From: Bacillota bacterium
GTDB lineage: Bacteria; Bacillota; Clostridia; Oscillospirales; Ruminococcaceae
Assembly: GCA_023412215.1 (NCBI GenBank)
Contig: JAEYNX010000020.1
Coordinates: 186,001 to 250,000 of the forward strand
DNA length: 64,000 bases
Reading direction: 5' to 3'
Shown: positions 50,899-59,471 of the stretch, piece by piece
Layout: each line of letters begins with the position of its first letter
How positions within the stretch are numbered: position 1 is the stretch's first letter
Notes under the pieces: generated by a model
Seen by the model: only the letters and a program-made list of their open reading frames with translations
Told to the model about the DNA's origin: nothing
The model's database searches: none
Made by a program: the position numbers and the translations under genes

Positions 50899-51974
50899 GT
50901 AAAACGGCGCTTGAGCTTCATTCGGAACGTTTGGCGTGATATCTGCCTGCAATCCTCAGCAACCCCTTCATAATAGCCCTGCCACTGAGCCAGCACCGCG
51001 TCACGGCTGTAAAAATGGTGCCCGGCCTTTGAGTGCGCAGAGGCTTCTTGATAGTAATCGGCATCCATCAGCCGGGTAAGCAGCTGCTTAAACTCCGCCG
51101 TGGTATTGCCTTTTAAGTAGTAATCGAACAGGATATCCTTGTAAAGGTCAAGGTCACGCAGCAAAAGCGGCAGCCCCACGCACATCGACTCGAGCGTCGT
51201 CATTGGGAACAGCTCGTCAAAAGACGGCTGGAACAGCACGTCGGCAAGGTTGTACACCTCGTTCATGCGCTCGCGTGGAATAAGACCCATAAACTTCACA
51301 TTCGCGGGTGGGTTTTGTAAAATTCGCTGAATCTCCTCATACCCGTCGGAGATTTTGCCAAACGAAAAGCCGCCCGCCCACAAAAAGGTAACCTCGGGCA
51401 TCTCCTTGGCAAGCTCGATAAACTCCAGCACGCCCTTGCGCTTTTGAAGCTGCCCTACACTGAGCACCACAAACCCGTCGGGGCTTAGGTTGTATTGCTT
51501 GCGAAGCGCACGCTTGTCCGCAGCGCTTACCGCGTGAAAACGCTCGTCTGAAACAAAGTTGGGGATATAGGTGATCTTTTCGCGCTCGATGCCTAAGGCA
51601 ACCAGCTTTTCGATAAAGCAGGGGTTTACGGTAACCAGATAATCCATGTGCTTGTAAAAGTGCACGACATACCCATAGAAAATCTCTTTGATCACCGGCG
51701 GCAGCTTAATGCTCTGGTCGAGTGTTTCGGGGATGTAATGCACATACCCTACCGAGGCGACGTCCGGGCGCTTGAATACGCAGCGCAGGTAAAAGGGAAG
51801 GTTGACGGTGTGTATATGCAGGATATCGCTGCGCTTATAGCTGTTTTCCACCACGCTAAACTCTTCGGTAAGCCCTTGCGATACAAGCGCCACCTGCTCG
51901 CAGTAGGCCGAAAGCACCCCGTGCCCCTGAACGGTATCGGCTCTGGACAGCATGTTGATTACACATTTTCTCAT
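50895..51974 (-). CDS. GT4 family glycosyltransferase, glycolipid type
   Basis: 359 aa GT-B enzyme. DTVQGHGVLSAYCEQV (acceptor domain), VVLSVGQLQKRKGVLEFIELAKEMPEVTFLWAGG (donor domain start) and the E-x7-E motif in PSFDELFPMTTLESM. The short N-terminal domain and the pairing with a TVP38 protein recall the glucosyl/galactosyl diacylglycerol synthases that build lipoteichoic acid anchors. AAAGGAAA precedes the ATG. Exact product inferred only. Confidence 0.85.
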   Translation of the reverse strand: MRKCVINMLSRADTVQGHGVLSAYCEQVALVSQGLTEEFSVVENSYKRSDILHIHTVNLPFYLRCVFKRPDVASVGYVHYIPETLDQSIKLPPVIKEIFYGYVVHFYKHMDYLVTVNPCFIEKLVALGIEREKITYIPNFVSDERFHAVSAADKRALRKQYNLSPDGFVVLSVGQLQKRKGVLEFIELAKEMPEVTFLWAGGFSFGKISDGYEEIQRILQNPPANVKFMGLIPRERMNEVYNLADVLFQPSFDELFPMTTLESMCVGLPLLLRDLDLYKDILFDYYLKGNTTAEFKQLLTRLMDADYYQEASAHSKAGHHFYSRDAVLAQWQGYYEGVAEDCRQISRQTFRMKLKRRFT

Positions 51975-52558
51975 AACGTATTTCCTTTATTATTATTTTC
52001 GCCTGTACTATATACGATGCTCCGGCGACAAAAACTTCATCTCCGGAAATAAAAAATGCAGGGGGAATAAAGCCAAAATCGACGGCCTATATCCAAGACA
52101 TACGAACACAAGTTTAGTATTGCCAATGCCACTCTGTAAGTCAATAGGTAGTTCGTAGAATTTACACATTCAACACAACATAGACGAAAAAATTACACTT
52201 TTGTCAGAATTATAATACTAAAAGAAGGGTTGAAACCATTTTTTTAAAACCCTTTCTTTGGCGGGAAACAACAACGTGTTGCGTTATTGTAGAAGACGTA
52301 TTAAACGGCGTAAAAGTGAGTTTATCCCTTTCACAAATGGAATTTTAGTATAAGAGCCGATGTATTAACTGTACTATTTCATATAATACAGTAATCATAA
52401 ATGAAATCCGAGAGCTTGTCAACAGACAGAAAAAGCCACGAAAGAACAACACGGTGCGTGTATAAAAGGGGTTCATTGTTGCACCGCGCTGTTTAAATGT
52501 GGTATAATAAGCGCAACGCAGGCATGCAAAGGGTCTAACTTTTGCATGCGCTTATTAT
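51975..52558. other. AT-rich non-coding region upstream of ruvC
   Basis: 584 bp between divergent genes without a credible ORF. It includes AGGGTT...AACCCTTTC (about 52226-52252), many A/T tracts and, at 52498-52560, a nested inverted repeat: GGTATAATAAGCGC with GCGCTTATTATAC outside and GCATGCAAA/TTTGCATGC inside. Confidence 0.6.
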
Positions 52559-52648
52559 ACTTTTATGTCCACCGCCTCGCCCCTGCGGGGCAACCGGCGG
52601 AAACGGACGATTATACCACAAACGCGGTTGCGTTTATATGGTATAATA
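52559..52648. repeat. Family D repeat with divergent TGGTATAAT boxes (copy 1, ruvC promoter)
   Basis: About 90 bp, nearly the same as 60327-60413. It begins CTTTTAT, has GCCCCTGCGGGGC nested in CCGCC/GGCGG, and ends with ATTATACCA...TGGTATAAT, an imperfect palindrome giving an extended -10 box on each strand. The plus box (52639-52647) lies 52 bp before the ruvC ATG and is its likely promoter. Confidence 0.75.
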
Positions 52649-52699
52649 AACCGATATACATTAAAGACACGTATTGGCTTTTTCAGCACAGGGGAGAAT

Positions 52700-53197
52700 A
52701 TGATTATACTTGGAATCGACCCCGGTTACGCGATTGTGGGCTGCGGTGTGATCGATTATACCGCGAACCGTTTTAAAACCATAGAGTACCGCGCCGTCAC
52801 CACCCCTGCGGGGATGCCGTTTGAGCATCGCCTCAAGGCCATCTACGACGGAGTGACGGGTATCATCTGCACCCAGCGGCCCGAGGCGCTCGCCATCGAG
52901 GAGCTGTTCTTTACCTCCAACCAGAAGACGGCGATTGCGGTAGCCGAGGCGCGCGGGGCGATCCTGCTCGCGGCGGTGAACAGCGGGGTGCCCGTTTTTG
53001 AATACACGCCGCTGCAGGTAAAGCAGAGCGTGGTGGGCTACGGCCGGGCCGTAAAGTCGCAGGTGATGGAGATGACGCGCGTGCTGCTGGGGCTGGAAAG
53101 CGTGCCGAAGCCCGACGATGTGGCCGACGCGCTGGCGATTGCCATCTGCCACGCGCACACCAGCGGCTCGCGGCTTGGCAGCCTGCTGACAAAATAG
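52700..53197 (+). CDS. ruvC: Holliday junction resolvase RuvC
   Basis: 165 aa RNase H-fold endonuclease. Catalytic acids are visible: D7 in LGIDPGYAIVG, the glutamate pair in AIEELFF, and aspartates in PDDVADALAIAICH. Cuts Holliday junctions during recombination. GGGGAGA before the ATG; the longer open frame is not used because it runs through the repeat. First gene of ruvCAB. Confidence 0.97.
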   Translation: MIILGIDPGYAIVGCGVIDYTANRFKTIEYRAVTTPAGMPFEHRLKAIYDGVTGIICTQRPEALAIEELFFTSNQKTAIAVAEARGAILLAAVNSGVPVFEYTPLQVKQSVVGYGRAVKSQVMEMTRVLLGLESVPKPDDVADALAIAICHAHTSGSRLGSLLTK

Positions 53198-53220
53198 GCT
53201 TAGTTAAAGGAGCAAACGCA

Positions 53221-53829
53221 ATGCTGTACAGTGTTCGGGGCAAGCTTATTCATAAAGAGCCCTACCTTGCCGTGGTGGAATGCGGCGGCGTGGGGTTTAA
53301 GTGCATCACGACAACATCCACGCTTGCAAAGCTCGGCGAAGCGGGCAGCGAGGCGACCCTTTACACCTACCTGCACGTGCGGGAGGACCTGCTGGATCTC
53401 TACGGCTTTGCCGACATGGGGGAGCTCAACTGCTTTAAGATGCTGCTCTCGGTTTCGGGCGTAGGCCCGAAGGTGGGGCTCGCCGTGCTCAGCGACCTGA
53501 CCCCCGAGCGGTTTGCCCTGTGCGTTGCGGCAAACGACGCCAAAACCATCACCAAGTCGCAGGGCGTGGGCGCGAAGCTCGCCCAGCGCATTATACTAGA
53601 GCTCAAGGATAAACTCAAAAGCGCCGACCTGCCCACCGCCCTTTCGGGCGAGGCTTTCTCGGGCAGCGCTGCCTCCTTCGGTGGCAATGCGGGCGAGGCG
53701 GTGAGCGCGCTGGTGGTGCTGGGCTACTCGCAGGGCGACGCGGCGCGGGCCGTGAGCGGGCTGTCGCCCGACCTGCCCTCCGCCGAGCTGATACGGCAGG
53801 CACTAAAATATTTGTCGGCGCAAGGGTGA
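53221..53829 (+). CDS. ruvA: Holliday junction branch migration protein RuvA
   Basis: 202 aa. OB fold (MLYSVRGKLIHKEPYLAVVECGGVGF), tandem HhH (LLSVSGVGPKVGLAVLS; SQGVGAKLAQRIILELKDKL) and a C-terminal domain III that binds RuvB (GEAVSALVVLGYSQGDAARAV). Tetramer that holds the four-way junction. 23 bp after ruvC. Confidence 0.97.
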   Translation: MLYSVRGKLIHKEPYLAVVECGGVGFKCITTTSTLAKLGEAGSEATLYTYLHVREDLLDLYGFADMGELNCFKMLLSVSGVGPKVGLAVLSDLTPERFALCVAANDAKTITKSQGVGAKLAQRIILELKDKLKSADLPTALSGEAFSGSAASFGGNAGEAVSALVVLGYSQGDAARAVSGLSPDLPSAELIRQALKYLSAQG

Positions 53830-53861
53830 AGGCTTTTTCTCGGATTATTGTTCATAATCGG

Positions 53862-53920
53862 AACGGTCAAGACCGTTCCCTACAAAATAACGTAGGGTCG
53901 AGTCTTGGCTCGACCGCAAC
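53862..53920. repeat. Two family A units between ruvA and ruvB
   Basis: GGAACGGTC/GACCGTTCCCTAC (53861-53883) and GTAGGGTCGAG/CTCGACC (53892-53914), facing each other. They occupy most of the 136-bp gap in the ruvCAB operon. Confidence 0.75.
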
Positions 53921-53965
53921 CGGCATTGTGTTCATGGATATAACAGACGAAAGGGCGGTGAGGGT

Positions 53966-55000
53966 ATGAGCGAGATAGAAATGGATTTTGAAAACCGCAT
54001 TATCGCCCCCGACTACGCTCCGGAGGATTCCGATATTGAAGGCTCGCTGCGCCCCAAAACGCTCGGCGAGTATATCGGGCAGAAGAAGGCGAAGGAGAAC
54101 CTTTCGGTGTTTATAGAGGCGGCGAAGGGCAGGGGCGAGGCGCTCGACCATGTGCTGCTCTACGGCCCGCCCGGCCTCGGTAAAACCACCCTTTCGGGCA
54201 TTATCGCCAACGAGATGGGCGTGAGCATCCGCATCACCTCCGGCCCCGCCATCGAAAAACCGGGCGACCTTGCGGCTTTACTGACTAATTTAAACCCGAA
54301 CGACATATTATTCATCGATGAGATACACCGCCTCTCGCGCAGCGTGGAGGAGGTGCTTTACCCCGCGATGGAGGATTTCGCGCTCGATATCATCATCGGC
54401 AAGGGGCCGTCGGCGCGCTCTATCCGCATCGACCTGCCGCGTTTTACGCTCATCGGCGCCACCACCCGCGCGGGGCAGCTCACAGCACCCCTTCGCGACC
54501 GCTTTGGAGTAATTATGCGTCTGGAGATGTATACTATAGAGGAGCTCTGCCAGATCATCAAGCGCAGCGCGCGCATCCTCGATATCCCCTGCGAGGAGGA
54601 CGGCGCTCTGGAGCTTGCCCGCCGTTCGCGCGGCACGCCCCGTATCGCGAACCGCATGCTCAAACGGGTGCGCGACTTTGCACAGGTGGTGGGCGACGGC
54701 ATCATTACAAACGCCATCGCGGCGGACGCGCTCAGCCGCTTAGAGGTCGACAAGCTGGGTCTGGACGCGATCGACCGCACCATGCTGCGCACGATCATCA
54801 AAAACTACGCCGGCGGCCCGGTGGGGCTTGAGACCCTTGCGGCGGCGATCGGCGAAGAGGCCGTCACCCTCGAGGACGTTTACGAGCCTTACCTTATGCA
54901 GATCGGCTTTTTAAGCCGCACCCCGCGTGGGCGCTGCGTCACCTCGCTCGCCTACAAGCATCTTGGCTTGGAGCAGGACGGCCAGCAGACGCTGGACTAA
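53966..55000 (+). CDS. ruvB: Holliday junction DNA helicase RuvB
   Basis: 344 aa AAA+ motor. Walker A GPPGLGKTTLSG, Walker B LFIDEIHRLS, sensor 1 in IGATTRAGQLTAPLRDRFG (arginine finger region) and the C-terminal winged helix ending FLSRTPRGRCVTSLAYKHLG. Drives branch migration with RuvA. GGTGAGGG near the ATG. Confidence 0.97.
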   Translation: MSEIEMDFENRIIAPDYAPEDSDIEGSLRPKTLGEYIGQKKAKENLSVFIEAAKGRGEALDHVLLYGPPGLGKTTLSGIIANEMGVSIRITSGPAIEKPGDLAALLTNLNPNDILFIDEIHRLSRSVEEVLYPAMEDFALDIIIGKGPSARSIRIDLPRFTLIGATTRAGQLTAPLRDRFGVIMRLEMYTIEELCQIIKRSARILDIPCEEDGALELARRSRGTPRIANRMLKRVRDFAQVVGDGIITNAIAADALSRLEVDKLGLDAIDRTMLRTIIKNYAGGPVGLETLAAAIGEEAVTLEDVYEPYLMQIGFLSRTPRGRCVTSLAYKHLGLEQDGQQTLD

Positions 55001-55015
55001 AACAAAACGCATACT

Positions 55016-55046
55016 ACATTAGGAACGACCTCCGTGTCGTTCCGAT
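55016..55046. repeat. Short family A-like palindrome between ruvB and glmM
   Basis: TAGGAACGAC and GTCGTTCC arms around CTCCGT. Foot reads TAGG, not GTAGGG, so it is a degenerate member. Confidence 0.6.
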
Positions 55047-55085
55047 AAGAAATATCCTTATTAGATAGGCAAAGGAGTAGACTAG

Positions 55086-56429
55086 ATGGCGAGATTATTC
55101 GGAACCGACGGCGTACGCGGCCTTGCCAATACAGAGCTTACCTGCGAGCAGAGTTTAAAGATCGGCCGCGCTGCGGCTTATGTTTTAACCCAGCACACCC
55201 ACCACCGCCCCAAGATTTTAATCGGGCGCGACACCCGCCTTTCGGGCGATATGCTGGAGGCCGCACTGGTGGCGGGGCTGTGCTCGGTGGGCGCTCAGGT
55301 GCACCTGCTCGGCGTGGTGCCCACCCCCGCGGTGGCCTATCTCGTAGGGCTGTATCAGGCGGACGCCGGTATTATGATCTCGGCCTCCCACAACCCCGCC
55401 GAGTACAACGGCATCAAGATATTCAATACGAACGGTTATAAGATACCAGACAAATACGAAGAGGAAATTGAGGCGATCGTCCTTGATAACTCGGTGGACA
55501 TTCCGCTGTCGGCGGGCGACAAGGTAGGCACCTCGCGCCTTTGCGAACGCGCGGTGGATGATTACGTGCGCCACATCGTCTCCACCACCGGCGAAACCTT
55601 TGAAGGCATACGCGTGCTCATCGACTGTGCCAACGGCAGCGCCAGCGCCACGGCTGAAAAGATATTTACCGCGCTTAAGGCGGACGCTGAGATTACGTAT
55701 GCCGGCCCCGACGGGGTGAACATCAACCGCGGCTGCGGCTCGATGCATATAGAGGCGCTGGCGGAACAGGTTCGCCACGGCAGCTACGACCTCGGCATCG
55801 CCTTTGACGGCGACAGCGATCGCATCCTAACCTGCGACGCGGAGGGTACCCTTGTGGACGGCGACCGCCTGATGGCGGCGTTTGCGCTCTTTATGAAGGA
55901 GCAGGGCACCCTGGCGGGCAATACGCTGGTGGTAACCGTAATGTCCAACCTCGGGCTTATCCGCTGTGCCGAGAGCAACGGCATCAACATCGCCACCACC
56001 AAGGTGGGCGACCGCTTTGTGCTCGAAAAGATGCTGGAGGAGGGCTACTCCCTCGGCGGCGAGCAGTCCGGCCACCTGATTTTAAAGAACTTCGCCACCA
56101 CGGGCGACGGGCAGCTCTCGGCGGTACAGCTGCTCACCATGATGAAGAAAACCGGCAAGAGCCTTAAAGAGCTTGCCTCGGTGATGACGGTATACCCGCA
56201 GGTGACGATCAACGTAGAGGCGGGCAAAACCGCCAAGGTAAAGCTTGCGGTAGACAAGGACGTAAACGCCCTGATCGCCTCGTGGGAGGAAAAGCTCGCG
56301 CAGAACGGGCGCGTCCTCGTGCGCGCCTCGGGCACCGAGCCGCTCATCCGCGTGATGGTGGAGGGCAAGGATTTGGCGCTCATCCGCCGCTGTGCGGACG
56401 AGATCGCCGAGGCCGTCAAGGCGTTATAA
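55086..56429 (+). CDS. glmM: Phosphoglucosamine mutase
   Basis: 447 aa. Active serine S101 in ISASHNPAEYNGIKIF, metal loop FDGDSDRIL, sugar loop GGEQSGHLI and phosphate loop RASGTEPLIRVMVEG: all four blocks of the GlmM family. Converts glucosamine-6-P to glucosamine-1-P for UDP-GlcNAc and cell-wall synthesis. AAAGGAG precedes ATG. Confidence 0.97.
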   Translation: MARLFGTDGVRGLANTELTCEQSLKIGRAAAYVLTQHTHHRPKILIGRDTRLSGDMLEAALVAGLCSVGAQVHLLGVVPTPAVAYLVGLYQADAGIMISASHNPAEYNGIKIFNTNGYKIPDKYEEEIEAIVLDNSVDIPLSAGDKVGTSRLCERAVDDYVRHIVSTTGETFEGIRVLIDCANGSASATAEKIFTALKADAEITYAGPDGVNINRGCGSMHIEALAEQVRHGSYDLGIAFDGDSDRILTCDAEGTLVDGDRLMAAFALFMKEQGTLAGNTLVVTVMSNLGLIRCAESNGINIATTKVGDRFVLEKMLEEGYSLGGEQSGHLILKNFATTGDGQLSAVQLLTMMKKTGKSLKELASVMTVYPQVTINVEAGKTAKVKLAVDKDVNALIASWEEKLAQNGRVLVRASGTEPLIRVMVEGKDLALIRRCADEIAEAVKAL

Positions 56430-56448
56430 CGGTACCAATCTATTTGCA

Positions 56449-56545
56449 GCTGTAGGGGCAGACACATGGGTCTGCCCGCATCAGTAAATACGGATAAATA
56501 CAGGGCGTAGGGAACGGTCTTGACCGTTCCGCTCTGACAATGCAA
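56449..56545. repeat. Two family A units between glmM and the methyltransferase
   Basis: TGTAGGGGCAGAC with GTCTGCCC (56449-56480) and GTAGGGAACGGTC/GACCGTTCC (56507-56530), both in the same orientation. Confidence 0.75.
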
Positions 56546-56567
56546 GCCATTCTAAAGGAGAACACGC

Positions 56568-57434
56568 ATGAGAATATCGGACGGCTGGAAGGATTACGAG
56601 GTGCTGGATACCTCGGACGGCGAGAAGCTCGAGCGCTGGGGGGATATCATCCTCGTGCGGCCGGACCCGCAGATTATTTGGCAGACCGAGCGCACCCACC
56701 CGCTGTGGAACGCCCCGCACGCGCGCTACGAGCGCTCGCAGAGCGGCGGCGGCAAGTGGCACAACTTAAAAAGGTTTGGCGAGGAATGGCAGATAAGCTA
56801 TAAAGACCTTCGCTTTGTCGTTCGCCCCACGGGGTTTAAACATACCGGCCTCTTCCCCGAGCAGGCCGTCAACTGGGACTTTATCGGGGATAAGATTCAG
56901 TCGGCCGGCCGGCCGATATCGGTATTAAACCTGTTCGCCTACACGGGCGGCGCCACCCTTGCCGCCGCGGCGGCGGGGGCGAGCGTCTGCCATGTGGACG
57001 CGGCAAAGGGCATGGTTTCGTGGGCGCGGGATAACGCGCGCGCCTCGAATTTAGCGGACAAGCCGGTGCGCTGGATGATAGACGACTGCAAGAAGTTTGT
57101 CGAGCGCGAGATACGCCGCGGCGCGCGCTACGACGCCGTCATCATGGACCCGCCCTCCTATGGCCGGGGCCCGGGCGGCGAGGTGTGGAAGCTCGAAGAA
57201 CAGATCTTCCCGCTGGTGACGCTCTGCGCGCAATTGCTCTCAAAACAGCCGCTGTTCTTTCTGCTCAACTCCTACACCACGGGGCTTTCCCCCTCGGTGA
57301 TGGCCTATGTGCTGGGGGCGGCGGTGGCAAAACAGCACGGCGGGGCGGTGAGCGCCGATGAAATCGGCCTGCCGGTTACACAGTCGGGCTATTGCCTGCC
57401 CTGCGGCAGCACCGCGATTTGGCAAACCCCCTAA
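56568..57434 (+). CDS. Class I SAM-dependent rRNA methyltransferase-like protein (RlmI/K type)
   Basis: 288 aa. VLNLFAYTGGATLAAAAAGASVCHVDAAKGMVSWARDNA is the SAM-binding part typical of COG1092, with YDAVIMDPPSYGRGPGG (motif IV, DPPSY) downstream. These enzymes modify cytosines or guanines in 23S rRNA. The N-terminal PUA domain of RlmI is absent, so a different site is likely. GGAG precedes ATG. Confidence 0.85.
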   Translation: MRISDGWKDYEVLDTSDGEKLERWGDIILVRPDPQIIWQTERTHPLWNAPHARYERSQSGGGKWHNLKRFGEEWQISYKDLRFVVRPTGFKHTGLFPEQAVNWDFIGDKIQSAGRPISVLNLFAYTGGATLAAAAAGASVCHVDAAKGMVSWARDNARASNLADKPVRWMIDDCKKFVEREIRRGARYDAVIMDPPSYGRGPGGEVWKLEEQIFPLVTLCAQLLSKQPLFFLLNSYTTGLSPSVMAYVLGAAVAKQHGGAVSADEIGLPVTQSGYCLPCGSTAIWQTP

Positions 57435-57443
57435 AAGCACACA

Positions 57444-57565
57444 ATACTAATTTCGATAAGAAATAGTACGTAAGAATTCTAAGGCGTTGTTTTACAACGC
57501 CGTGCAAAAGGCATCAATAGGGCCTTTTGCTCGAATTTTTCTATATTTCTAATCGAAATTAGTAT
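57444..57565. mobile_element. MITE, family C copy 2, upstream of ecfA1
   Basis: 122 bp. Left end 57444-57465 begins ATACTAATTTCGATAAG; right end 57544-57565 is its complement at 21 of 22 positions. Inner hairpins GGCGTTGT/ACAACGCC and GCAAAAGGC/GCCTTTTGC; the second is shared with the copy at 18114. It ends 20 bp before the ecfA1 start. No protein encoded. Confidence 0.85.
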
Positions 57566-57585
57566 AAAAGGATGAGGCATTGCAG

Positions 57586-58443
57586 ATGGCAGCATTAATA
57601 GAAACACAAAAACTGCACTTTTCATATGACGGCGGCGAGGGCAGCCCCGAGGTAAAGGTGCTCGAGGGAATTACCCTAAGCATCGGCGAGGGCGAGTTTG
57701 TGGCGGTGCTCGGGCATAACGGCTCGGGCAAAAGCACCCTCGCAAAGCACTTCAACGCAATCCTTCTGCCCGGCGGCGGCAAGGTATACATAGAGGGCAT
57801 CGACACCTCGATAGAGGAGCGCATCTACGATATCCGCCAGCGCGTGGGCATGGTGTTCCAGAACCCCGATAACCAGATCGTCGCGACCATCGTGGAAGAG
57901 GACGTGGCGTTCGCGCTTGAAAACCTCGGCGTGCCGCCCAAAGAAATCCGCGAGCGGGTGGACGAGGCCTTAAAGAGCGTCGGGATGTACGATTACCGCG
58001 AACGGGCGCCCTACCAGCTTTCGGGCGGGCAGAAGCAGCGGGTGGCCATCGCGGGCATTATCGCCATGCGCCCCCGGTGCATCGTGCTCGACGAGCCCAC
58101 CGCCATGCTCGACCCGAGCGGGCGCAAAGAGGTGCTCAAAACCATCCGCCGGTTAAACCGCGACTATGGCATCACAATCGTGCTGATTACGCATTACATG
58201 GACGAGGCCGCCCGCGCCGACCGCGTGGTGGTAATGGATAACGGCCGTGTGGTGCTCGATAATACGCCGCGCGAGGTATTTAAGAACATCGCGCTGCTCA
58301 AGGAGATCGGCCTGGATGTGCCGCAGGTAACCGAGCTTTCCGCCTCCTTAAAGGAGAGCGGGGTAGAGATGCCCGACGGCATCCTGTTTGAGGATGAATG
58401 CATCGACGCCGTGGCAGCCGCGCTTGACCGTTTGAAAGGATAA
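57586..58443 (+). CDS. ecfA1: ECF transporter ATPase EcfA1
   Basis: 285 aa. Walker A GHNGSGKST, Q-loop FQNPDNQIVATIVEEDVAFALENLG, signature LSGGQKQRVAIAG, Walker B CIVLDEPTAMLDP. This DNQIVA form marks EcfA1. With EcfA2 and EcfT it makes the energising unit shared by vitamin- and metal-specific S components; none is encoded here. ATG at 57586 preferred over TTG at 57580, based on AAGGATGAGG. Confidence 0.95.
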   Translation: MAALIETQKLHFSYDGGEGSPEVKVLEGITLSIGEGEFVAVLGHNGSGKSTLAKHFNAILLPGGGKVYIEGIDTSIEERIYDIRQRVGMVFQNPDNQIVATIVEEDVAFALENLGVPPKEIRERVDEALKSVGMYDYRERAPYQLSGGQKQRVAIAGIIAMRPRCIVLDEPTAMLDPSGRKEVLKTIRRLNRDYGITIVLITHYMDEAARADRVVVMDNGRVVLDNTPREVFKNIALLKEIGLDVPQVTELSASLKESGVEMPDGILFEDECIDAVAAALDRLKG

Positions 58444-58447
58444 CCAC

Positions 58448-59332
58448 ATGTCAGTCATAAAAACCGTTGGGCTCACCCATATCTATAACATCGGCTCGCC
58501 GTTCCAGAAGGCGGCGGTGCAGGACATCAATATCGAAATCGAAAAGGGCGACTTTATCGGCGTCATCGGGCACACCGGCTCGGGCAAGAGCACCCTCATT
58601 CAGCACTTTAACGGGCTGTTAAAGCCGACCTCGGGCAAGATTTTTATCGACGGCAAGGACCTGTGGGCGGATAAGACGCGCCTCAGGCAGTGCCGCTTTA
58701 AGGTGGGGCTGGTGTTCCAGTACCCCGAGTACCAGCTGTTTGAGGAGACGGTGGCAAGGGACATCGCCTTCGGCCCCAAGAACATGGGCCTGCCGGAAGC
58801 CGAGATCACCGCGCGCGTCGCCGAGGCCGCCGAGTTTGTGGGGCTTCGGCAGAAGCATCTCGAGCGCTCGCCGTTTGACCTTTCGGGCGGGCAGAAGCGC
58901 CGCGCCGCCATCGCGGGCGTGATCGCCATGCGCCCCGAGGTGCTTATACTGGACGAACCCACCGCGGGCTTAGACCCGAAGGGGCGGGAGAAGATTTTAA
59001 CCCAGATCAAAAACTACCATAAGGTGACGGGCAACACCGTGCTGCTGGTTTCCCACAGCATGGAGGATATCGCCCGCTATGCCGATAAGGTTTTGGTGAT
59101 ATCGGGCGCGCAGATACGGTTTTTTGACACGGTGGATAACGTATTCTCCCACGCCGAGGAGCTTACCGCCATGGGGCTGGAGGTGCCGCAGATTACCAAG
59201 GTGTTCTTAGGCCTCGCCGCAAAGGGCTACCCCGTGCGCACCAACATCTATACGGTGGAGGACGGCAGGAACGAGATTCTTCGGCTTAAAGAAGAGCTCA
59301 GCCGCAAAGGAGGGATGAGTTTGAAAGAATAA
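58448..59332 (+). CDS. ecfA2: ECF transporter ATPase EcfA2
   Basis: 294 aa. Walker A GHTGSGKST, FQYPEYQLFEETVARDIAFGPKNMGL (the EYQLFE signature of EcfA2), LSGGQKRRAAIAG, LILDEPTAGLDP. Partner of EcfA1, 4 bp downstream of it. The last codons (SLKE, TAA) fall in the family B element, so this element has been fixed into the end of the gene. Confidence 0.95.
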   Translation: MSVIKTVGLTHIYNIGSPFQKAAVQDINIEIEKGDFIGVIGHTGSGKSTLIQHFNGLLKPTSGKIFIDGKDLWADKTRLRQCRFKVGLVFQYPEYQLFEETVARDIAFGPKNMGLPEAEITARVAEAAEFVGLRQKHLERSPFDLSGGQKRRAAIAGVIAMRPEVLILDEPTAGLDPKGREKILTQIKNYHKVTGNTVLLVSHSMEDIARYADKVLVISGAQIRFFDTVDNVFSHAEELTAMGLEVPQITKVFLGLAAKGYPVRTNIYTVEDGRNEILRLKEELSRKGGMSLKE

Positions 59333-59445
59333 ATCTTTCAAACTCAGAGTTTTGTGCTTTTTTTGCCCACAAACTTAAATCCGATTTAATCGAATTTAAG
59401 TTAAAGCAAAATTTCGGCTGAAGCCGAAACCGCACAATTCCCGGA
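59318..59445 (+). repeat. Multi-hairpin intercistronic element (family B, copy 3)
   Basis: 128 bp. AGTTTGAAAGA/TCTTTCAAACT; TTTTGTG/CACAAA; CTTAAATCCGAT/ATCGAATTTAAG; TTTCGGC/GCCGAAA; tail CCGCACAATTCCCGGA. Same order and tail as the copy at 39539; differences in the middle often preserve pairing. It covers the ecfA2 stop and ends 26 bp before the ecfT ATG. Confidence 0.88.
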
Positions 59446-59471
59446 CTCTATAAGAAAGGAATCGCCAAAAC

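Noticed and set aside
52102..52115. CGAACACAAGTTTA as a LexA box near ruvC
   Set aside because: It misses the pattern in one key position and the arms, and lies about 590 bp from ruvC.
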